Assembly (NCBI GenBank): GCA_017311185.1
Contig: JAESUZ010002605.1
Span: forward strand, 496,001-560,000
Origin: Proteles cristata cristata
Taxonomy: Eukaryota; Chordata; Mammalia; Carnivora; Hyaenidae
DNA length: 64,000 nucleotides
Direction: 5' to 3'
The notes beneath the pieces were generated by a model, which saw only the letters and a program-made list of their open reading frames with translations, searched no databases and was not told the origin of the DNA. The first letter of the stretch is position 1. Each line of letters opens with the position of its first letter. Shown here piece after piece: positions 46,281 to 59,511 of the stretch. The translations under genes were made by a program, and so were the position numbers.

Positions 46281-46695
46281 ACTGAACAGGAGCAAAGAAG
46301 AGCTCTAATGTACTACCTCAAGCAGACTGTTATTTAAAAGAAAGAGAATCCTATGTTTTTAAATGGAGTTATGAATTTTAAAAGGATAAAATGTCTTATT
46401 TATACAAATGGACCAAAATTACAAAAAGTTATAAAAAAATTTATACTGGGAGTAACTTTCATATAAGAATACCTTTTTAAACTATTTTAACTTTGTTTTA
46501 TGTAAAAAAAACTTATGTAAATTAATGGTATGAATCCATGACTATTTTATGTATTTTTATAATGCCAGATTTCTTTTTATTGAAAATGAGTACTAAAACA
46601 TTTTAATTAATACCTGTCTTGTACCTTTTTTGAATAGAGGTCACTTCATTTTATTTTGCACATTGCATTTAATAAAATGTGTCTTTTTGATCCTA
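46281..46695 (+). other. LRIG3: LRIG3 3' untranslated region
   Basis: AT-rich sequence after the stop codon, running to just past the AATAAA at 46671. It holds a few ATTTA-type motifs (for example near 46399). The end is inferred from the signal and the T/GT-rich sequence that follows it. Further AATAAA-like words downstream leave room for longer forms. Confidence 0.75.
46671..46676 (+). promoter_or_regulatory. LRIG3 polyadenylation signal AATAAA
   Basis: Canonical AATAAA about 390 nt after the stop codon. It is followed 6-15 nt later by a GTGTCTTTTT element suited to CstF binding. Cleavage would fall at about 46690-46700. Confidence 0.8.
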
Positions 46696-48489
46696 AGCCC
46701 CATCTATACAGTTATAGTTTTTATTGTTCACAACACGTTAGGCTTCATAATTTCATATTATCATGTCTCAAATTGATGGAAATTATATTTAGCACATTAG
46801 AATATGAGTAGAAGCCATTTTGCCTATCACAGAGTTGAGGTAATATATACTGAAATCAGATCAGTGTATATAAGCACATTGTAAACGAAAAAGAGCTACA
46901 AAGATTTTGAGGTGTATTAATTTATTTCTAACTTTATGAAGATTTGTTGCTACAGTGTGGTATAATGTAGTACAACCGCCCTTGCTTAAATCACTGTTCA
47001 AGCCATGTTTCTTTAATTATAATAATGCCTTATATGGTCTAATGCCCTGTGCTTTGCCAAATAGTTTCCCATTTACCATCCCTTTAATTATAACAAGAGC
47101 GTGGCTTATTGCACATTTCTATAGTTAAAATGGCTATAACAGAGGTGATTTTCATTCACTGTTCCAGGTTATAATGGGACGCTGATAGAAATCTTGGCTA
47201 TTTTTACTGATTTTCTGCTGGATGAGCAGTTCTGGAACAAAAAAGTGCTTTTAAGCTATTCTAAAGAATTAAAATATTTTCCTCATCTGGTCATCCTGCC
47301 CTTTTTAAAAACTGAGTATCAAATCTGTTACTTAAACTATTCAAAATATTTGTCCTAAACAGTATTTAAGTGAAAATGTCATTATATGGTGCATATATAC
47401 AAACCAAACATGAATACAGTCATCTTTAAAATTAGGTGACATCATTTCAAGTAATTGAGATAAACTTGTTTGATAATTTAGATGATGAAATTAAACTTTT
47501 TTAGCCAAATTCTTCTTTACATCTAAAGTTTAAAGACCAATCCTCTTGCCCAAGAGTAGTTAAATATGCATGGAAAGAGCTAATACATAGCACATTAAGC
47601 TTTAAAATCCAACCTGCCGAAGGTGTGAATTTATGCCATTGTCCGTTCTTTGAACTAAAGTGAAAGCAGTTATTAGAAAAGCAGATTCTTCTCAGAAGAT
47701 ATGTTGAGGGTGACATTTTCGTGCTTAGTGAGTGTAATTTTGTTGTTTGTGAGCCAGAAACGACCCCAGATTGTAGTAAGATTTTCCTCCTTTAATGTGT
47801 AGACCCCAGAGTCCAGGACAGGAAGTTGATCCTTCCTTGGACCACCAGTGACTAAGTGTACAGAAGTGATTTGGTATGTTTTGGCTTTATCATACTGCCA
47901 GATTTTCAAAATCTTGTTAATTTGTCTTCATTATTTCCAGATGCATTGCAAGCATTGATAGGGAGCTGTTCAATGATTATGAACTTCTATTAAAGGATTT
48001 AATTTTTCTGGACTTAGCCATGAAGGTTTAAATCATTAACACTTGAAGTTCAAAAATTAGATTCACTCTAATATGATTTTTTTCCTCTTACTCTGTGTGT
48101 GTATATATGGATTATGTATAATTTTAGCTGTGTGGAGAAACGGGAGCTAAATTTCTCTGACATTTGCAGGAAAAGAATATATAATCGCAAAATGAATCTA
48201 GTAGATATTAATATATCCTAGAACAATACAAACTTTAGAAAAAAATAAATACCAAATCATTTAGTTTATGAGAAAGAATGCTTAAAATTTTTCAATTTAT
48301 TTCCGTGCTTTCTGATAAAGACCAAATCATGTACAACGTATCTTAATAGATGTTCACATAACTTTCATAGTGTTTTCTTTATTACCAATGCTAATGATAA
48401 CATTGTTACTATGTATAATCTTACCTATTTTTTTAAGATATTGGGAGATAAAGGTTATATAATTGTGGCAGGCAACATTAAAAAGAAAC
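46696..48489. other. Intergenic AT-rich sequence, nothing recognised
   Basis: No repeat family or gene recognised. Two short minus-strand ORFs (47501-47716, 47673-47909) have no recognisable motif. Any extended LRIG3 3'UTR form would occupy this stretch. Confidence 0.6.
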
Positions 48490-48684
48490 CTTTTTTAATG
48501 TTTGTTTATTTTTGAGAGAGACAGAGCGTGAGCAGGGGAGGGGCAGAGAGAGAGACACAATCCAAAGCAGGCTCTAGGCTCCAAGCTGTCAGCACAGAGC
48601 CCAATGCGGGGCTCGAATCCAGGAACCATGAGATCATGACCTGAGTCAAAGTCGGACACTTACCCGACAGCCACCCAGATGCCC
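48490..48684 (-). repeat. SINEC downstream of LRIG3
   Basis: Reverse orientation: gtttgtttatttttgagaga, caaagcaggctctaggctcc, gcggggctcgaatccaggaa, ending gccacccagatgccct. Flanks ggcaacatta (48471-48480) and ggcaacattt suggest the duplication. Confidence 0.92.
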
Positions 48685-48689
48685 TGGCA

Positions 48690-50225
48690 ACATTTTATAA
48701 AATACAATCTGTAGGACCTTTACAACTTATTTTCACAGTCCTTTTACAGAAAGAAACCAGAAGTTACTTCTCAAAATAAAGCCAATGGTACTATTTTTAA
48801 AATCTTGATGTAAGAAAGGAAAGTGATATGCTATTTGTACACACCTGAGGAGTGTTAGTCCTTTTGATTTAACGTGATAGGAAGTAATTTATAACCAATA
48901 TTACAATAGACGTGCTCCGGTGGTATTTCTCAAAGAGAACGAGAACCAAATGTCACCACAGAGAGCCTGCTCTGCACCTCCCACTCTCGAAATCTGCAGT
49001 GGTTGGACTTGTGTAATAGGATAATTTAGAACTCACTATTTTTTAAGATGGCATTCTATGAACACATTGAGTAACTCAGCATCATCAAAAAAACTATTAG
49101 AGTCTTTACAGAGGGGTACAGTTTCTTCGTGAATTGAGAAATTTGAATATTCTACAAATATCTTGTTACCACAACTTATCTTTTTCCATGAGGCCTGCCT
49201 TAAACTAGTATATGAAAAGAAAGTCCTGAAACAGTGTCAAGAGGTTTTAGATTTGCCCAAAAATGGCAGAGAGGTACTTTCATTGGTATTTTATTTTAAC
49301 AGAGACTAGAGTCGGCCTGCATATATTTACTGAGTTATCCCAATATTTGGGATCTTTTGGGGGGAATCTGATAGTGATGGGTGTCTTTTAATAAAGATGT
49401 TTGATTGAACTTGAGATGTATTATGGAGATTAAAAAACACATGAAAATCTATATTATAGATTGAATTGTATACAGTTTCTCAAAGTCTCTCTATTGTAAA
49501 AATTGCAAGATAATTTCTCATTTAGAAATTCTATATTTAGAGTCTAGGGTCTGAATTCTATCTCCCCCTAATGATGATTGATATCCAAGAGCATCAGAAA
49601 TAAGTATTCACAAGTAGCTTTTTATTAGAATTACATTTTTAAATTAAAGAATTTTTAAGAATACGTCTTAAAGAATAGGCAGAGCAGTTCACACTTGTTA
49701 CAGTTTCAATCTTGGATTCCTATAATTTTCTCTTTATCTCTCTCTATTGGGTTTTATGGTTGATTTTGGCTTTTAACAAGTTTAACTTTTTTTAATCCTG
49801 TTTAAACAAAACACCTAATGCCTTCATGAGATTACTGTCATTGTTTTGGTAGTTATTTTGATATTTCTGCATATGGTTTTGTTTTGATCTATCTACAGCT
49901 CATAGTAGAAATTCGATAACACACTCTCAGCTGTCAAACATATCTTATATACTTAGTTGTATATTTTGAATTGGTGATCTATAAATGAGTAAAATGATCC
50001 TTGTCCTAATTATCAGAAGGACAGGAAGCAGGTTCATAAATACTTTAGTACATTGTATTAAATGCTATAGCTTAGTAAGGCCCCTGTAGCTAATGCTAGT
50101 TTTGTCTCTAATGAAGCTATCTAGAAGTGTTACATGCACTTTACTCAGCATGTCCTAGAACAAGTTGATTATCTGGGTTTTCCACCTGCATCCCAGAACA
50201 ATTGCATTCCTGGTACCCCCTTCCA
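48690..50225. other. Intergenic AT-rich sequence, nothing recognised
   Basis: No gene, RNA gene or recognisable repeat seen. Confidence 0.55.
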
Positions 50226-50229
50226 CCTT

Positions 50230-50600
50230 TAATCATCAATAATCACCACTCCTGTTGATTTTGCACCTGAATGTCCTCAAGATGGTTTATGCCTTCCCTC
50301 TTAGCCCATCACCACTGCCAAGGTCAGACCCTCATCTGTCTCTCTCCTACCGAATTAGTTTTCTAAGCTCGCTCTGAATTGGTCACTTTCCTGTTTAAAA
50401 ACCATTGATGACCAAGCTTTAAATCCTATTTGTGGTGTATAGGACCTTTCACTCATAGATCCAGCCCACCCTTCAAACCGTACGCCCTTTGCAACTCCTA
50501 CTCCCAGCTTTCCAGAGTATAGTACATTCCCCTGACCAGCCCCCTAGGCTCCCTTGTGGCTTTATATTGACACATGTACAGCCCTAAATTGAAATTTGGC
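50230..50600 (+). repeat. L2 LINE fragment
   Basis: L2 3'-type sequence: ctaagctcgctctgaattgg, ttaaaaaccattgatgacca, cctttcactcatagatccag and ctttgcaactcctactccca. Confidence 0.65.
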
Positions 50601-50604
50601 AAAA

Positions 50605-52620
50605 ACACACTTGTCCTTGTGTGTATTTCCTCATTTTTGTTTTTGCGAACATTTTGAGTACTGTACTAGATGTTACCTTAGATGCTTGGGCTATTAACAA
50701 AAAATTAAATATTTTAAATAAATATTAACTGTTCTTAAATATTCTTTCCAAGGAAACTCCTAGACATATGACAACCTTACTGCCCTGAAATGTTTTTTTT
50801 TTCCCTTCTGTTAGAATCTAGATGATCTTTCAACAGCAAACCTTTCCTTTTTGCCCCACACGTAGCAGTGTTCTCCCACAGAGCTTCATATGAACTATCA
50901 CAGGGAAACTCTTAGTTACAAAGCCAGCTGTGATGTCATTGTATGAGACATACTGAGAACAGTTAACCTGTATGTCAGTAGGGCATCTTCTAGAAAGAAC
51001 TAAAGGAAGTCAAAAAACCCGTGTTTCTTTTCAAACAGTCACCAGATCATTTGGTCCAGCAGTCATCAAGAAAATCATTTCCTGTTCAGTTTACTAAAGG
51101 TAAACAGGCGGCCAGGTGTGTCAACAGATTTTTATTTTGGTAGGAACTGCTCATATGGCCGCCCAGCTACTATATATTTCTCAGTCACCTTGCGTTTAGG
51201 TGTGTCTATAGCCATGTGACTTTTCCTCACAGTGGAATGTGAACAGAAGTAGAAAGCCTGGACACATAACCTTTATTTACACACATAACCTTTACTTACT
51301 AACTTACACACCCATCCATGTCCTTTTCCTGAAGCTGTCTGATTGGAAAGCCATAGCCCAGAGCTACTCTACCTTGACTTCACCTGTAGAAGAGACTGGG
51401 TCTCTGAATGGCTGTGTGGAATATGGTCTCCCCACCAACCTGGGATATTTGCTTTAAAGCCTAACTTAACACAAGTGAGGAAAAAGTGTTTATTGAACAT
51501 TGTATTTTGGATGTATTTATGACAGCTTGTCCTGTCCCTGCTTGAAATGGTAATTTTAATATGCAGAACTGCCCAAGATTCTCACTTTGTTCTTCATTAA
51601 TTTATAAAGTTCCCTTTTAGAAATGAACAGCTTGGCCTTAGTGACCAGCCCCAACACAGATGCCAGGTCCTGGGTTCCACTGTTGTGGCCCCACTAAGCC
51701 TTTGACCCCGCTAGCATTTACGGAACATCCACTTGCAGTGATACATCCTGCAGCTGTTAACAGTGTGGTCTATGTCCACCTCAACCATGGATACACTTTT
51801 AAAGGAGGCTTACTGAGTATATTTGGTCATACAGATTTTTGCAACTGTGTTTCAAGGTCTCTTTAATTCTTAACAACACATGAGTACTAGCAATGTGATT
51901 GACACTTGGGATATCAAAAGTAAATGAGACATGATCTCGATCACTGAAGGATTCTTTTTTTCAGGAAGTCACAACCTGATAAAACAATGACAATTTTCTT
52001 ATGGTAAAATTCTCAATAAAAGTAGATATTAATATAATCAGTTAGTGGAGGTGATTTGCGTTTCTCAGAACACAACTAGTTATAAGCTGATCACAACCAG
52101 GAAAAAAAAAAACGGACTGTTGCCTACACAGCATAGCTCCTTTTGAGTGGCTATGTAATTTACATATCATATTACACGAATGCTAATATCCAAGAAGTTC
52201 TATGCTAATAATAATAACAGCCATATAGGAGAAGAGAAGCCATTAAATCTATGCAAAATACCATTGTGATCAAAAGTTAGAATTTAATCAATGATTAAAT
52301 TTTATAGCTATGCATATATAACTTCTAAACGTCACTGTTGACATTATTATTTTAATCTGAAATCTGCCAGCTCCTAGCTTTCCCATTCTTTTCCTCATTG
52401 AAACATGATTGTTGAAACAATCATTTTCAGATATTAGACATTAGGAATCACAAAGCAATGATCCCTAGGGAAATAAAAATTAATAAGGTGAGCCCTGTAA
52501 TATGGCAATGGAAGAGGGGGCCAAATGGAGTCCAGCCGTCTGTCTGAGTGAAAGAGAGATGGCAGTCTTGGATACTGCATTAGAGAAAACTACACAGACA
52601 ATTTCAGAGATCTGCACAAA
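50605..52620. other. Intergenic sequence, nothing recognised
   Basis: No gene or clear repeat seen. The 148-residue plus-strand ORF from 52502 runs out of this stretch into the antisense of the L1 3' end and is a chance reading frame. Confidence 0.55.
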
Positions 52621-52868
52621 TCTCCCCCTTGAGCCTTTTTTTTTTATGTGTTTTAATTTTTTTTTAATTTTTTTACAAATAGTTTATTGTCAAATTAGTT
52701 TCCACATAACAGTCAGTGCTCATCCCCACAAGTGCCCTCCTCCATGCCCATCCCTCCTCCCCCCCACATCCACCAGTCCTCAGTTTTTGTCAGCATTCAA
52801 GAGTCTCTCATGGTTTGCCTCTCTCCCTTTCCCCCACCATTTCCCCCCTTCTCCCCCTTGGTCCTCTG

Positions 52869-55800
52869 TCAAGTTCCTCCTAATCCTCCTATACGTGCAA
52901 ACATATGATATTTGTCCTTCTCTGCCTGACATATTTCGCTCAGCATAACACCCTCAAGGTCCATCCATGTTGCTACACATGGCCAGATTTCATTCTTTCT
53001 CATTGCCATATAGTATTACATGGTATAGAAAAACCACATCTTCTTGATCCATTCATCTGTTGATGGCCACTTAGGCTCTTTCCATGTTTTAGCTATTGCG
53101 GAGAGTGCTGCTATGAACATTGGGGTACATGTGCTCCTATGCATCAGCATTTGTGTATCCCTTGGGTAAATTCCTAGCAGTGCTATTGCTGGGTCATAGG
53201 GGAGTTCTAGTGTTAGTTTCCTGAGGAACCTCCACACTGTTTTCAGAGGGGCTGTACCAGTTTACATTCCCACCAACAGTGTAGGAGGGTGCCCGTTTCT
53301 CCACATCCTCGCCAGCATCTAGAGTTCTCTGATTGGCTCAATTTAGCCACTCTGACTGGCGTGAGGTGGTATCTCAGTGTGGTTTTGATTTGTATTTCCC
53401 TGATGAGGAGCGATGCTGAGCATCGTTTCATGTGTCTGTTGGCCATCTGGATGTCCTCTTTGGAGAAGTGTCTGTTCATATCTTCTGCCCATTTCTTCAC
53501 TGGGTGGTTTGTTTTTCGGGTGTGGAGTTTGGTGACTTCCTTATAGATTTTGGATATTAACCCTTTATCTGATATGTCAATTGCAACTATCTTTTCTCAT
53601 TCCATTGGTTGCCTATTACTTTTGTGGGTTGTTTCCTTTACCTTGCAGAAGCTTTTAATCTTGATGAGGCCCCAATCATTTATTTTTGCTCTTGATTCCC
53701 TTGCCTTTGGGGATGTGTCAAGTAAGAAGTTGCTGCGGTGGAGGTCAAGGAGATTGTTTCCTGCTTTCTCCTCTAGGGTGTTGATAGTTTCCTGTCTCAC
53801 GTTCAGGTCCTTTATCCATTTTAAGTTTATTTTTGTTCATGGTGTGAGAAAATGTTCTAGTTTCATTCTTCCGCATGTTGCTGTCCACTAGTCCCAACAC
53901 CATCTGTTAAAAAGGCTGTCTTTTTTCCATCGGATATTCTTTCCTGCTTTGTCAAAGATTAGTTGGCTGTATACTTTTAGGTCCACTTCTGAGTTCTCAA
54001 TTCTGTTCCATTGGTCTATGTGTCTGTTTTTGTGCCAATACCATACTGTCTTGATGATGACAGCTTTGTAGTAGAGGCTAAAGTCTGGGATGGTGATACC
54101 TCCCGTTTTGGTTTTATTTTTCAGGATTACTTTGGCTATTTGAGGTCTTTTGTGGTTCCATACAAATTTTAGGATAGTTTGTTCTAGTTTTGAGAAGTAT
54201 GCTGGTGCAATTTTGATTGGGATTGCGTTGAATGTGTAGAGTGCCTTAGGTAGTAATGACATCTTAACTATATTTATTCTTTCGATCCATGAGCATGGAA
54301 TGTTTTTCCACTTCTTTGTGTCTTCTTCAATTTCCTTCATAAGTTTTCTATAGTTTTCATCATACAGATCTCTTATATCCTTGGTTAGGTTTATTCCTAG
54401 GTATTTTATGGTTTTTTGTGCAATTGTGAATGGGATCAGTTTCTTGATTTCTCTTTCTGTTGCTTCATTGTTGGTGTATAAGAATGGAACCGATTTCTGA
54501 ATGTTGATTTTGTACCCTGCAACTTGGCTGAATGCTTGCATCAGTTCTAGTAGGCTTCTGATGGAGTCTGTCGGGTTTTCTATGTAGAGTATCATGTCAT
54601 CTGCGAAGAGTGAAAGTTTGACTTCCTCTTTGCCAATTCTGATGCCTTTAATTTCCTTTTATTGTCTGATGGCTGATGCTAGGACTTCCAGCACTATGTT
54701 AAACAGCAGTGGTGAGAGTGGGCATCCCTGTCGTGTTCCTGATCTCAGGGGGAAAGCTCTCAGTTTTTCCCCGTTGAGGATGATGTTAGGTGAAGGCTTC
54801 TCATAGATGGCTTTGATGATGTTTAAGTAGGTTCCTTCTATCCCAACTTTCTCGAGAGTCTTTATTAAGAAGGGATGCTGTATTTTGTCAAATGCTTTTT
54901 CTGCATCTATTGACAGGACCATATGGTTTTTATCTTTTCTTTTATTGATATGATGTATCACATTGATTGATTTGCGAATGTTGAACCAGCCCTGTAACCC
55001 AGGAATGAATCCCACTTGATCTTGATGGATAATTCTTTTTATGGGCTGCTGGATTCGATTTACAAGGATCTTGTTGAGGATTTTTGCATCCGTATTCATC
55101 AAGGATAATGGCCTGTAGTTCTCTTTTTTTGCTGGATCTCTGTCTGGCTTGGGAATCAGAGTGATGCTGGCTTCATAAAATGAATCCAGGAGTTTTCCTT
55201 CGATTTCTATTTTTTTGAATAGCTTGAGAAGAATTGGGATTAATTCTGTTTTAAATGTCTGGTAGAATTCTCCAGGGAAGCCATCAGGTCCAGGGCTCTT
55301 ATTTGTTGGGAGATTTTGATAACTGATTCAGTTTCTTCACTTGTTATGGGTCTGTTCAGGTTTTCTATTTCTTCCCGTGTGAATTTTGGTAGTGAGTGTG
55401 TATTTAGGAATTTGTCCATTTCTTCTAAGTTGTCCAATTTGTTGGCATATACTATTTCATAGTATTCCCTGATAATTGCTTGTATTTCTGAGGGGTTGGT
55501 TGTAATAAGTCCATTTTCATTCATAATTTTATCTATTTGGGTGCTCTCTCTTTTCTTTTTGATAAGTCTGGCTAGAGGTTTGTCAATTTTGTTTACTTTT
55601 TCAAAAAACCAACTCTTGGTTTCATGGATCTGTTCAATTGTTTCTTTGGTCTCTATGTTGTTTATTTCTGCTCTAACTTTTACTATTTCTCTTCTTCTAC
55701 TGGGTTTAGGGCATTCTTGTTGCTCTGCCTCTAGTTCTTTTAGGTGATCTGTTAGATTTTGGACTTGCGCTTTTTCTAATGTCTTGAAATAGGCCTGGAG

Positions 55801-56721
55801 AGCAATGTACTTTCCTCTTAGGACTGCCTTTGCCGCATCCCATAGATTTTGAATTGTTGTGTTTTCATTTTCATTTGTTTCCATATATTTTTTAATTTCA
55901 TCTCTAATTGCCTGATTGGCCCATTCATTCTTTAGAAGGGTGTTCTTTAACCTCCATGTTTTTGGAAGTTTTCCAGACTTCTTCCTGTAATTGATTTCAA
56001 GTTTCAAAGCATTATGATCTGACAGTGTGCATGGTATGATCTCTATTCTTTTATATTTATTGAGGGCTGCTTTATGTCCCAGTATGTGATCTATCTTGGA
56101 GAATGTGCCATGCACACTTGAGAAGAAAGTAAATTCCCTGGCCTCAGGTAGTAAAGTTCTAAATACATCTGTCAGATCCATCTGGTCCAATGTGTCTTTC
56201 AAGTCCATTATTTCTTTAGTGATTTTCTGTCTGGTTGACCTATCCATTGCTGTAAGCAGAGTATTAAAGTCCCCTACTATTAGCACATTCTTATCTATGA
56301 TCTTGTTTCTGTTTGTGATTAATTGTTTTATATATTTAGGTGCTCCCATATTCGGTGCGTAGACATTTATGATTGTTAGTTCTTCCTGATGGATGGACCC
56401 TGTAATTATTATGTAGTGCCCTTCTTCATCTCTTGTGATTGTCTTTAATTTAAAGTCCAGTTTGTCTGATATAACTAGACCTACTCTGGCTTTCTTTTGA
56501 TTTCCTGTAGCATGATATATATTTCTCCATCCCCTTACTTTTAATCTGAAGCTATCTTCCAGTCTAAAATGAGTTTCTTGTAGACAGCATGTGGATGGAT
56601 TTTGTTTTTTTATCCATTCTGCTACCCTATGTCTTTTGATTGGAGCATTCAGCCCATTTACATTCAGTGTTATTATTGAAATATGTGGGTTTAGAATCTT
56701 TGTATCTTTTGTAGGGTTCAT
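52869..56721 (-). pseudogene. L1 ORF2 (endonuclease and reverse transcriptase), broken
   Basis: Starts MNPTKDTKILNPHISIITLN at 56721. The apurinic-type endonuclease is intact by eye (LQETHF, VGDFN, CTLSDHNALKLE). A 1-nt loss in an A run at about 55314-55317 shifts frame just before the reverse transcriptase. RT continues ([29 protein letters not shown]), meets an in-frame TAA at 54659-54661, then the catalytic FADD motif near 54596-54607. Another stop follows at 53888, with several more in the C-terminal region before the cysteine-rich segment ([14 protein letters not shown]) at about 53255-53310. Not functional as read. Confidence 0.93.
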
Positions 56722-56781
56722 GTTTGTGGTGGTGTCTCTGGAATCTTTGTTCCTTGCAACCTTTCCTTCAGAGCATCCCCC

Positions 56782-57658
56782 TCAGGATTTCTTGTAGGGC
56801 TTCTTCGTGGTGACAAATTCTTTCAATTTCTGTTTATTTGGAAAGGTTTTTATCTCTCCTTCTATTTTGAATGACAGGCTTGCTGGATAGAGTATTCTTG
56901 GCTGCATATTTTTACTGTTCATCACATTGAAGATCTCCTGCCATTCCTTTCTGGCCTGCCACGTTTCAGTAGATAGGTCTGTCACCACTCTGATAGGTTT
57001 CCCTTTGTATGTGAGGGCCCTTTTCTCCGTAGCTGCTTTCAAAATTCTCTCTTTGTCCTTGTATTTTGCCATTTTTACGATGATATGTCGTGCAGAAGAT
57101 CGATTCAAGTTACGTCTGAGGGGAGTCCTCTGAGCCTCTTGTATTTCCACATTTACTTCCTTCCCCAGGTCGGGGAAGTTCTCTGCTATAATTTGTTCCA
57201 GGATTCCTTCAGCACCTTTCCCTCTCTCTTCCTCTTCTGGGATTCCTATTATATGGATATTGTTGCGTTTGACCGTACCACAGAGCACTCGAATTCTTCT
57301 TTCCTGTTCCTGGATCAGTTTGTGTCTTTTTTTGTCAGCTTCTTGTTTTTCTATAATCGTGTCTTCTAAATCACTTATTCTCCTTTCTGCCTCTTCAATC
57401 CGTGCATTGGAGGCCTCTAATTTATTATGTATCTCATTTATCACATTTTTTAATTCTTCATGCCTATTATTATTTTCCATTCTGTCTGTAGCCATAGTTT
57501 CTTTGATGTCCCTTATGTTTTTTTTCAAGCCCAGCTATTAATTTTACCATTATTATTCTAAAATCTTGTTCAGTTATGCTGCTGATATCTGTTTTGAACA
57601 GTTCATTGGCTGTCATTTCTTCTTGGAGTTTCTTTGTAGGAGAGCTCTTTCGTTTCAT
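56782..57658 (-). pseudogene. L1 ORF1 (RNA-binding chaperone), one frameshift
   Basis: From an ATG at 57658, the first 44 codons or so read MKRKSSPTKKLQEEMTANEL and on to GLEKK. The frame is then lost in an eight-base A run (T run 57518-57525 on +). The rest continues in the adjacent frame to a stop at 56782: coiled coil (EASNARIEEAERRISDLEDT), RRM (IHIIGIPEEEERGKG) and C-terminal domain (IVKMAKYKDKERIL). About 291 codons in all, with one 1-nt insertion as the only lesion seen. The stop lies about 60 nt before the ORF2 start. Confidence 0.93.
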
Positions 57659-59511
57659 TATTTTAGTTGGCTTTCCGGCTCTTGTTGGTTTTAAAGATCT
57701 GTTATGCTCTCTGTATCTATGAGCGCTGCTATATCCAAGAAGACTCTTTGACTGTCCATGGCCTATCCTTTCAGAGAGTGTTTTTTCGAATGGTATCTCT
57801 TGGTCTCTCTTGTTGGGACCTTGGTTATTTTATTTTCCTATTCGCAGTGATATTTGGGACCCTCCACCCTGTGTACTCTGGCTTGTTTCTTGAGGTAGCC
57901 CTGGAAAAGCAAACAGACAAACACACAGGGAGCAGGAGCACACAAACGCACAGGCTAATTCAACTAACATGCAAAGCGAGAGGGAAAACGAAAAAGTTAA
58001 GAGAAAAGACGGAGGAGGGAGGGCGAATAATAGGGAGTATAAAATACATAAAAGGGTCAAAAAGGGGAAAAGAAAGGGAAAAAAGAAAACAGATGGACAA
58101 AGAACGGTTTAAAGCATATAACTGGATTTCCCAGCTACAGTTAAATAGCCGTGTGTATGCAGTGCTGGTTGAAGAGGATAGAGAAAGAGAGTGAAGGCAG
58201 GGCGGGATGGGGCAAAATTGGAAATAGAATGAACAGGCAGAAGGGGATAAGAAGCTTTTTTCAAAGAGGTAAAGGGTAGAATATGGTTGGATAGGTGAGA
58301 AAAGGATGCTGGAATTATCCAGAGAAACTATATAGTCTAATTACTCCTGAGAGAAAGAGATGAAGACGTCGGTAGGTGTACAATTTACATTTACAGAATG
58401 GACTCGTTGTGTTTGTTTAAGCAAGCTGGTGACCTGAGTTAATCAGGTCAGTGTTCCGGGGACAAAAGAGAGAAAAGAGAAAGAAGAAGAAAAAGGAGGG
58501 GAAAAAAGGGAGGAGGACAGCTCTCAAGCAGGGATGGGCGTGGCGTGATCCAACGCCTCAGGCGGGAGCTCTGCCTTGGAGGTTGTGGGGAGGAGAGTGA
58601 CGGATCTTCAGTCCCTTCTTGAACCAAGCGCTGCACCTCGCTTTTTTGGGCATGTAAACTCCCGTACCGGGGGCACAGCCGAAGTTTGTTGCACTCTTTA
58701 ACTCAGGCCAGTTCCAGTCTCCAAATCCCAGTCCAGCCGCCCCGCTGAAATTGCCTTACACACAGCTTCCCAGGCAACCCCCTCGGGCAATTCCAGGCCC
58801 CCTGAGGAGCTCTGGGGGTGGAGTCAGAATCGCTGCTTCCTTCTCTGGGTCTGGCTGGCGCGCATGGGCGGGGGCTTGCCTGCCGGGTGCTCTGAGCCCG
58901 ATCCCGCTGGAGTACGGAAAACCGGGTCCCTCTATGGCTCGTCACCCAAAACACGAACTCACAGGCAAATTTCCCAGTTTTTAGTTTTTTGCCTTCCCTC
59001 TCGAGTTCCAGCCAGCCAGGAGCACGGACGCCCGGTGTCCACGTGGCTCTTTCAGGGGCCCCAGCCGCCCGGGAGCTACAATGGCGGCAGGCGCGCCACC
59101 TCTCTGAAGTCCATCCTCCAGGAGCCAGCACAAAGAAGCAGTTTGTGCGCTCAGCCCCCCCAGGACCAGTTGGCGCGAGGGGACCTGGTGTGCAGGTATT
59201 TGGCAAGTATGGTCTTTCTATGCACCGAGCGGAGGTTTTTCTGTCTCAGACTCTCTCCTTTTCCCCTCTCTCTCCCCGTAGAGGGTAGAGGGGGATCACC
59301 TCCCACCCTGGAGTCTCTGATCCCAGCCCGATTTTATCTTCCCCAGTTCGTGCTCACGTTAGAAGGCTCTCTCAGTGGATTCTGCATCTTTTTTCTCCCA
59401 ATCTCTCGGGTTTCGTAAGGTTTCCAATGGCTTCAGATCTTTTCTGTGTGATGTATGTGCACGAGTGGAAGTACGGAGCTCCTTACTTCTCCACCATCTT
59501 GCCCCCATCCC
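57659..59511 (-). promoter_or_regulatory. L1 5'UTR / internal promoter
   Basis: 1.85 kb, GC- and CpG-richer than its surroundings between about 58500 and 59400, unlike the AT-rich flanks. A YY1-type motif (AAGATGGTGG on minus, 59491-59500) sits a few bases from the 5' end, where YY1 sets the L1 start site in human elements. Long overlapping ORFs here (58864-59418 plus; 58703-59206 minus) reflect base composition, not genes. Confidence 0.8.

Larger units (their letters stand above)
52639..59511 (-). mobile_element. Full-length L1 retrotransposon, disabled
   Basis: 6.9 kb L1 on the minus strand: 5'UTR about 57659-59511, ORF1 56782-57658, ORF2 52869-56721, then 3'UTR and A-tail at the left end. 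Flanked by ctcccccttgagccttt (52622-52638) and ctcccccttgagtcttt (59512-59528), a 17-bp target-site duplication with one mismatch. The 5' end reads (minus strand) gggggcaagatggtggagaa, the usual full-length mammalian L1 start. Both ORFs carry disabling lesions, so it cannot be autonomous as read. Confidence 0.95.

Noticed and set aside
52502..52948. 148-residue plus-strand ORF
   Set aside because: It spans unique sequence, the L1 target site and the antisense L1 3'UTR, so it cannot be an ancestral gene.
57667..58194. 175-residue plus-strand ORF
   Set aside because: It is antisense to the L1 ORF1 start and 5'UTR. The charged, repetitive end (REKTEEGG, KGSKRGKEREKRK) comes from purine-rich 5'UTR sequence.
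58864..59418. 184-residue plus-strand ORF and the overlapping 167-residue minus-strand ORF at 58703-59206
   Set aside because: Both fall in the GC-rich L1 5'UTR. Two long ORFs on opposite strands over the same bases reflect composition and scarcity of stop codons.
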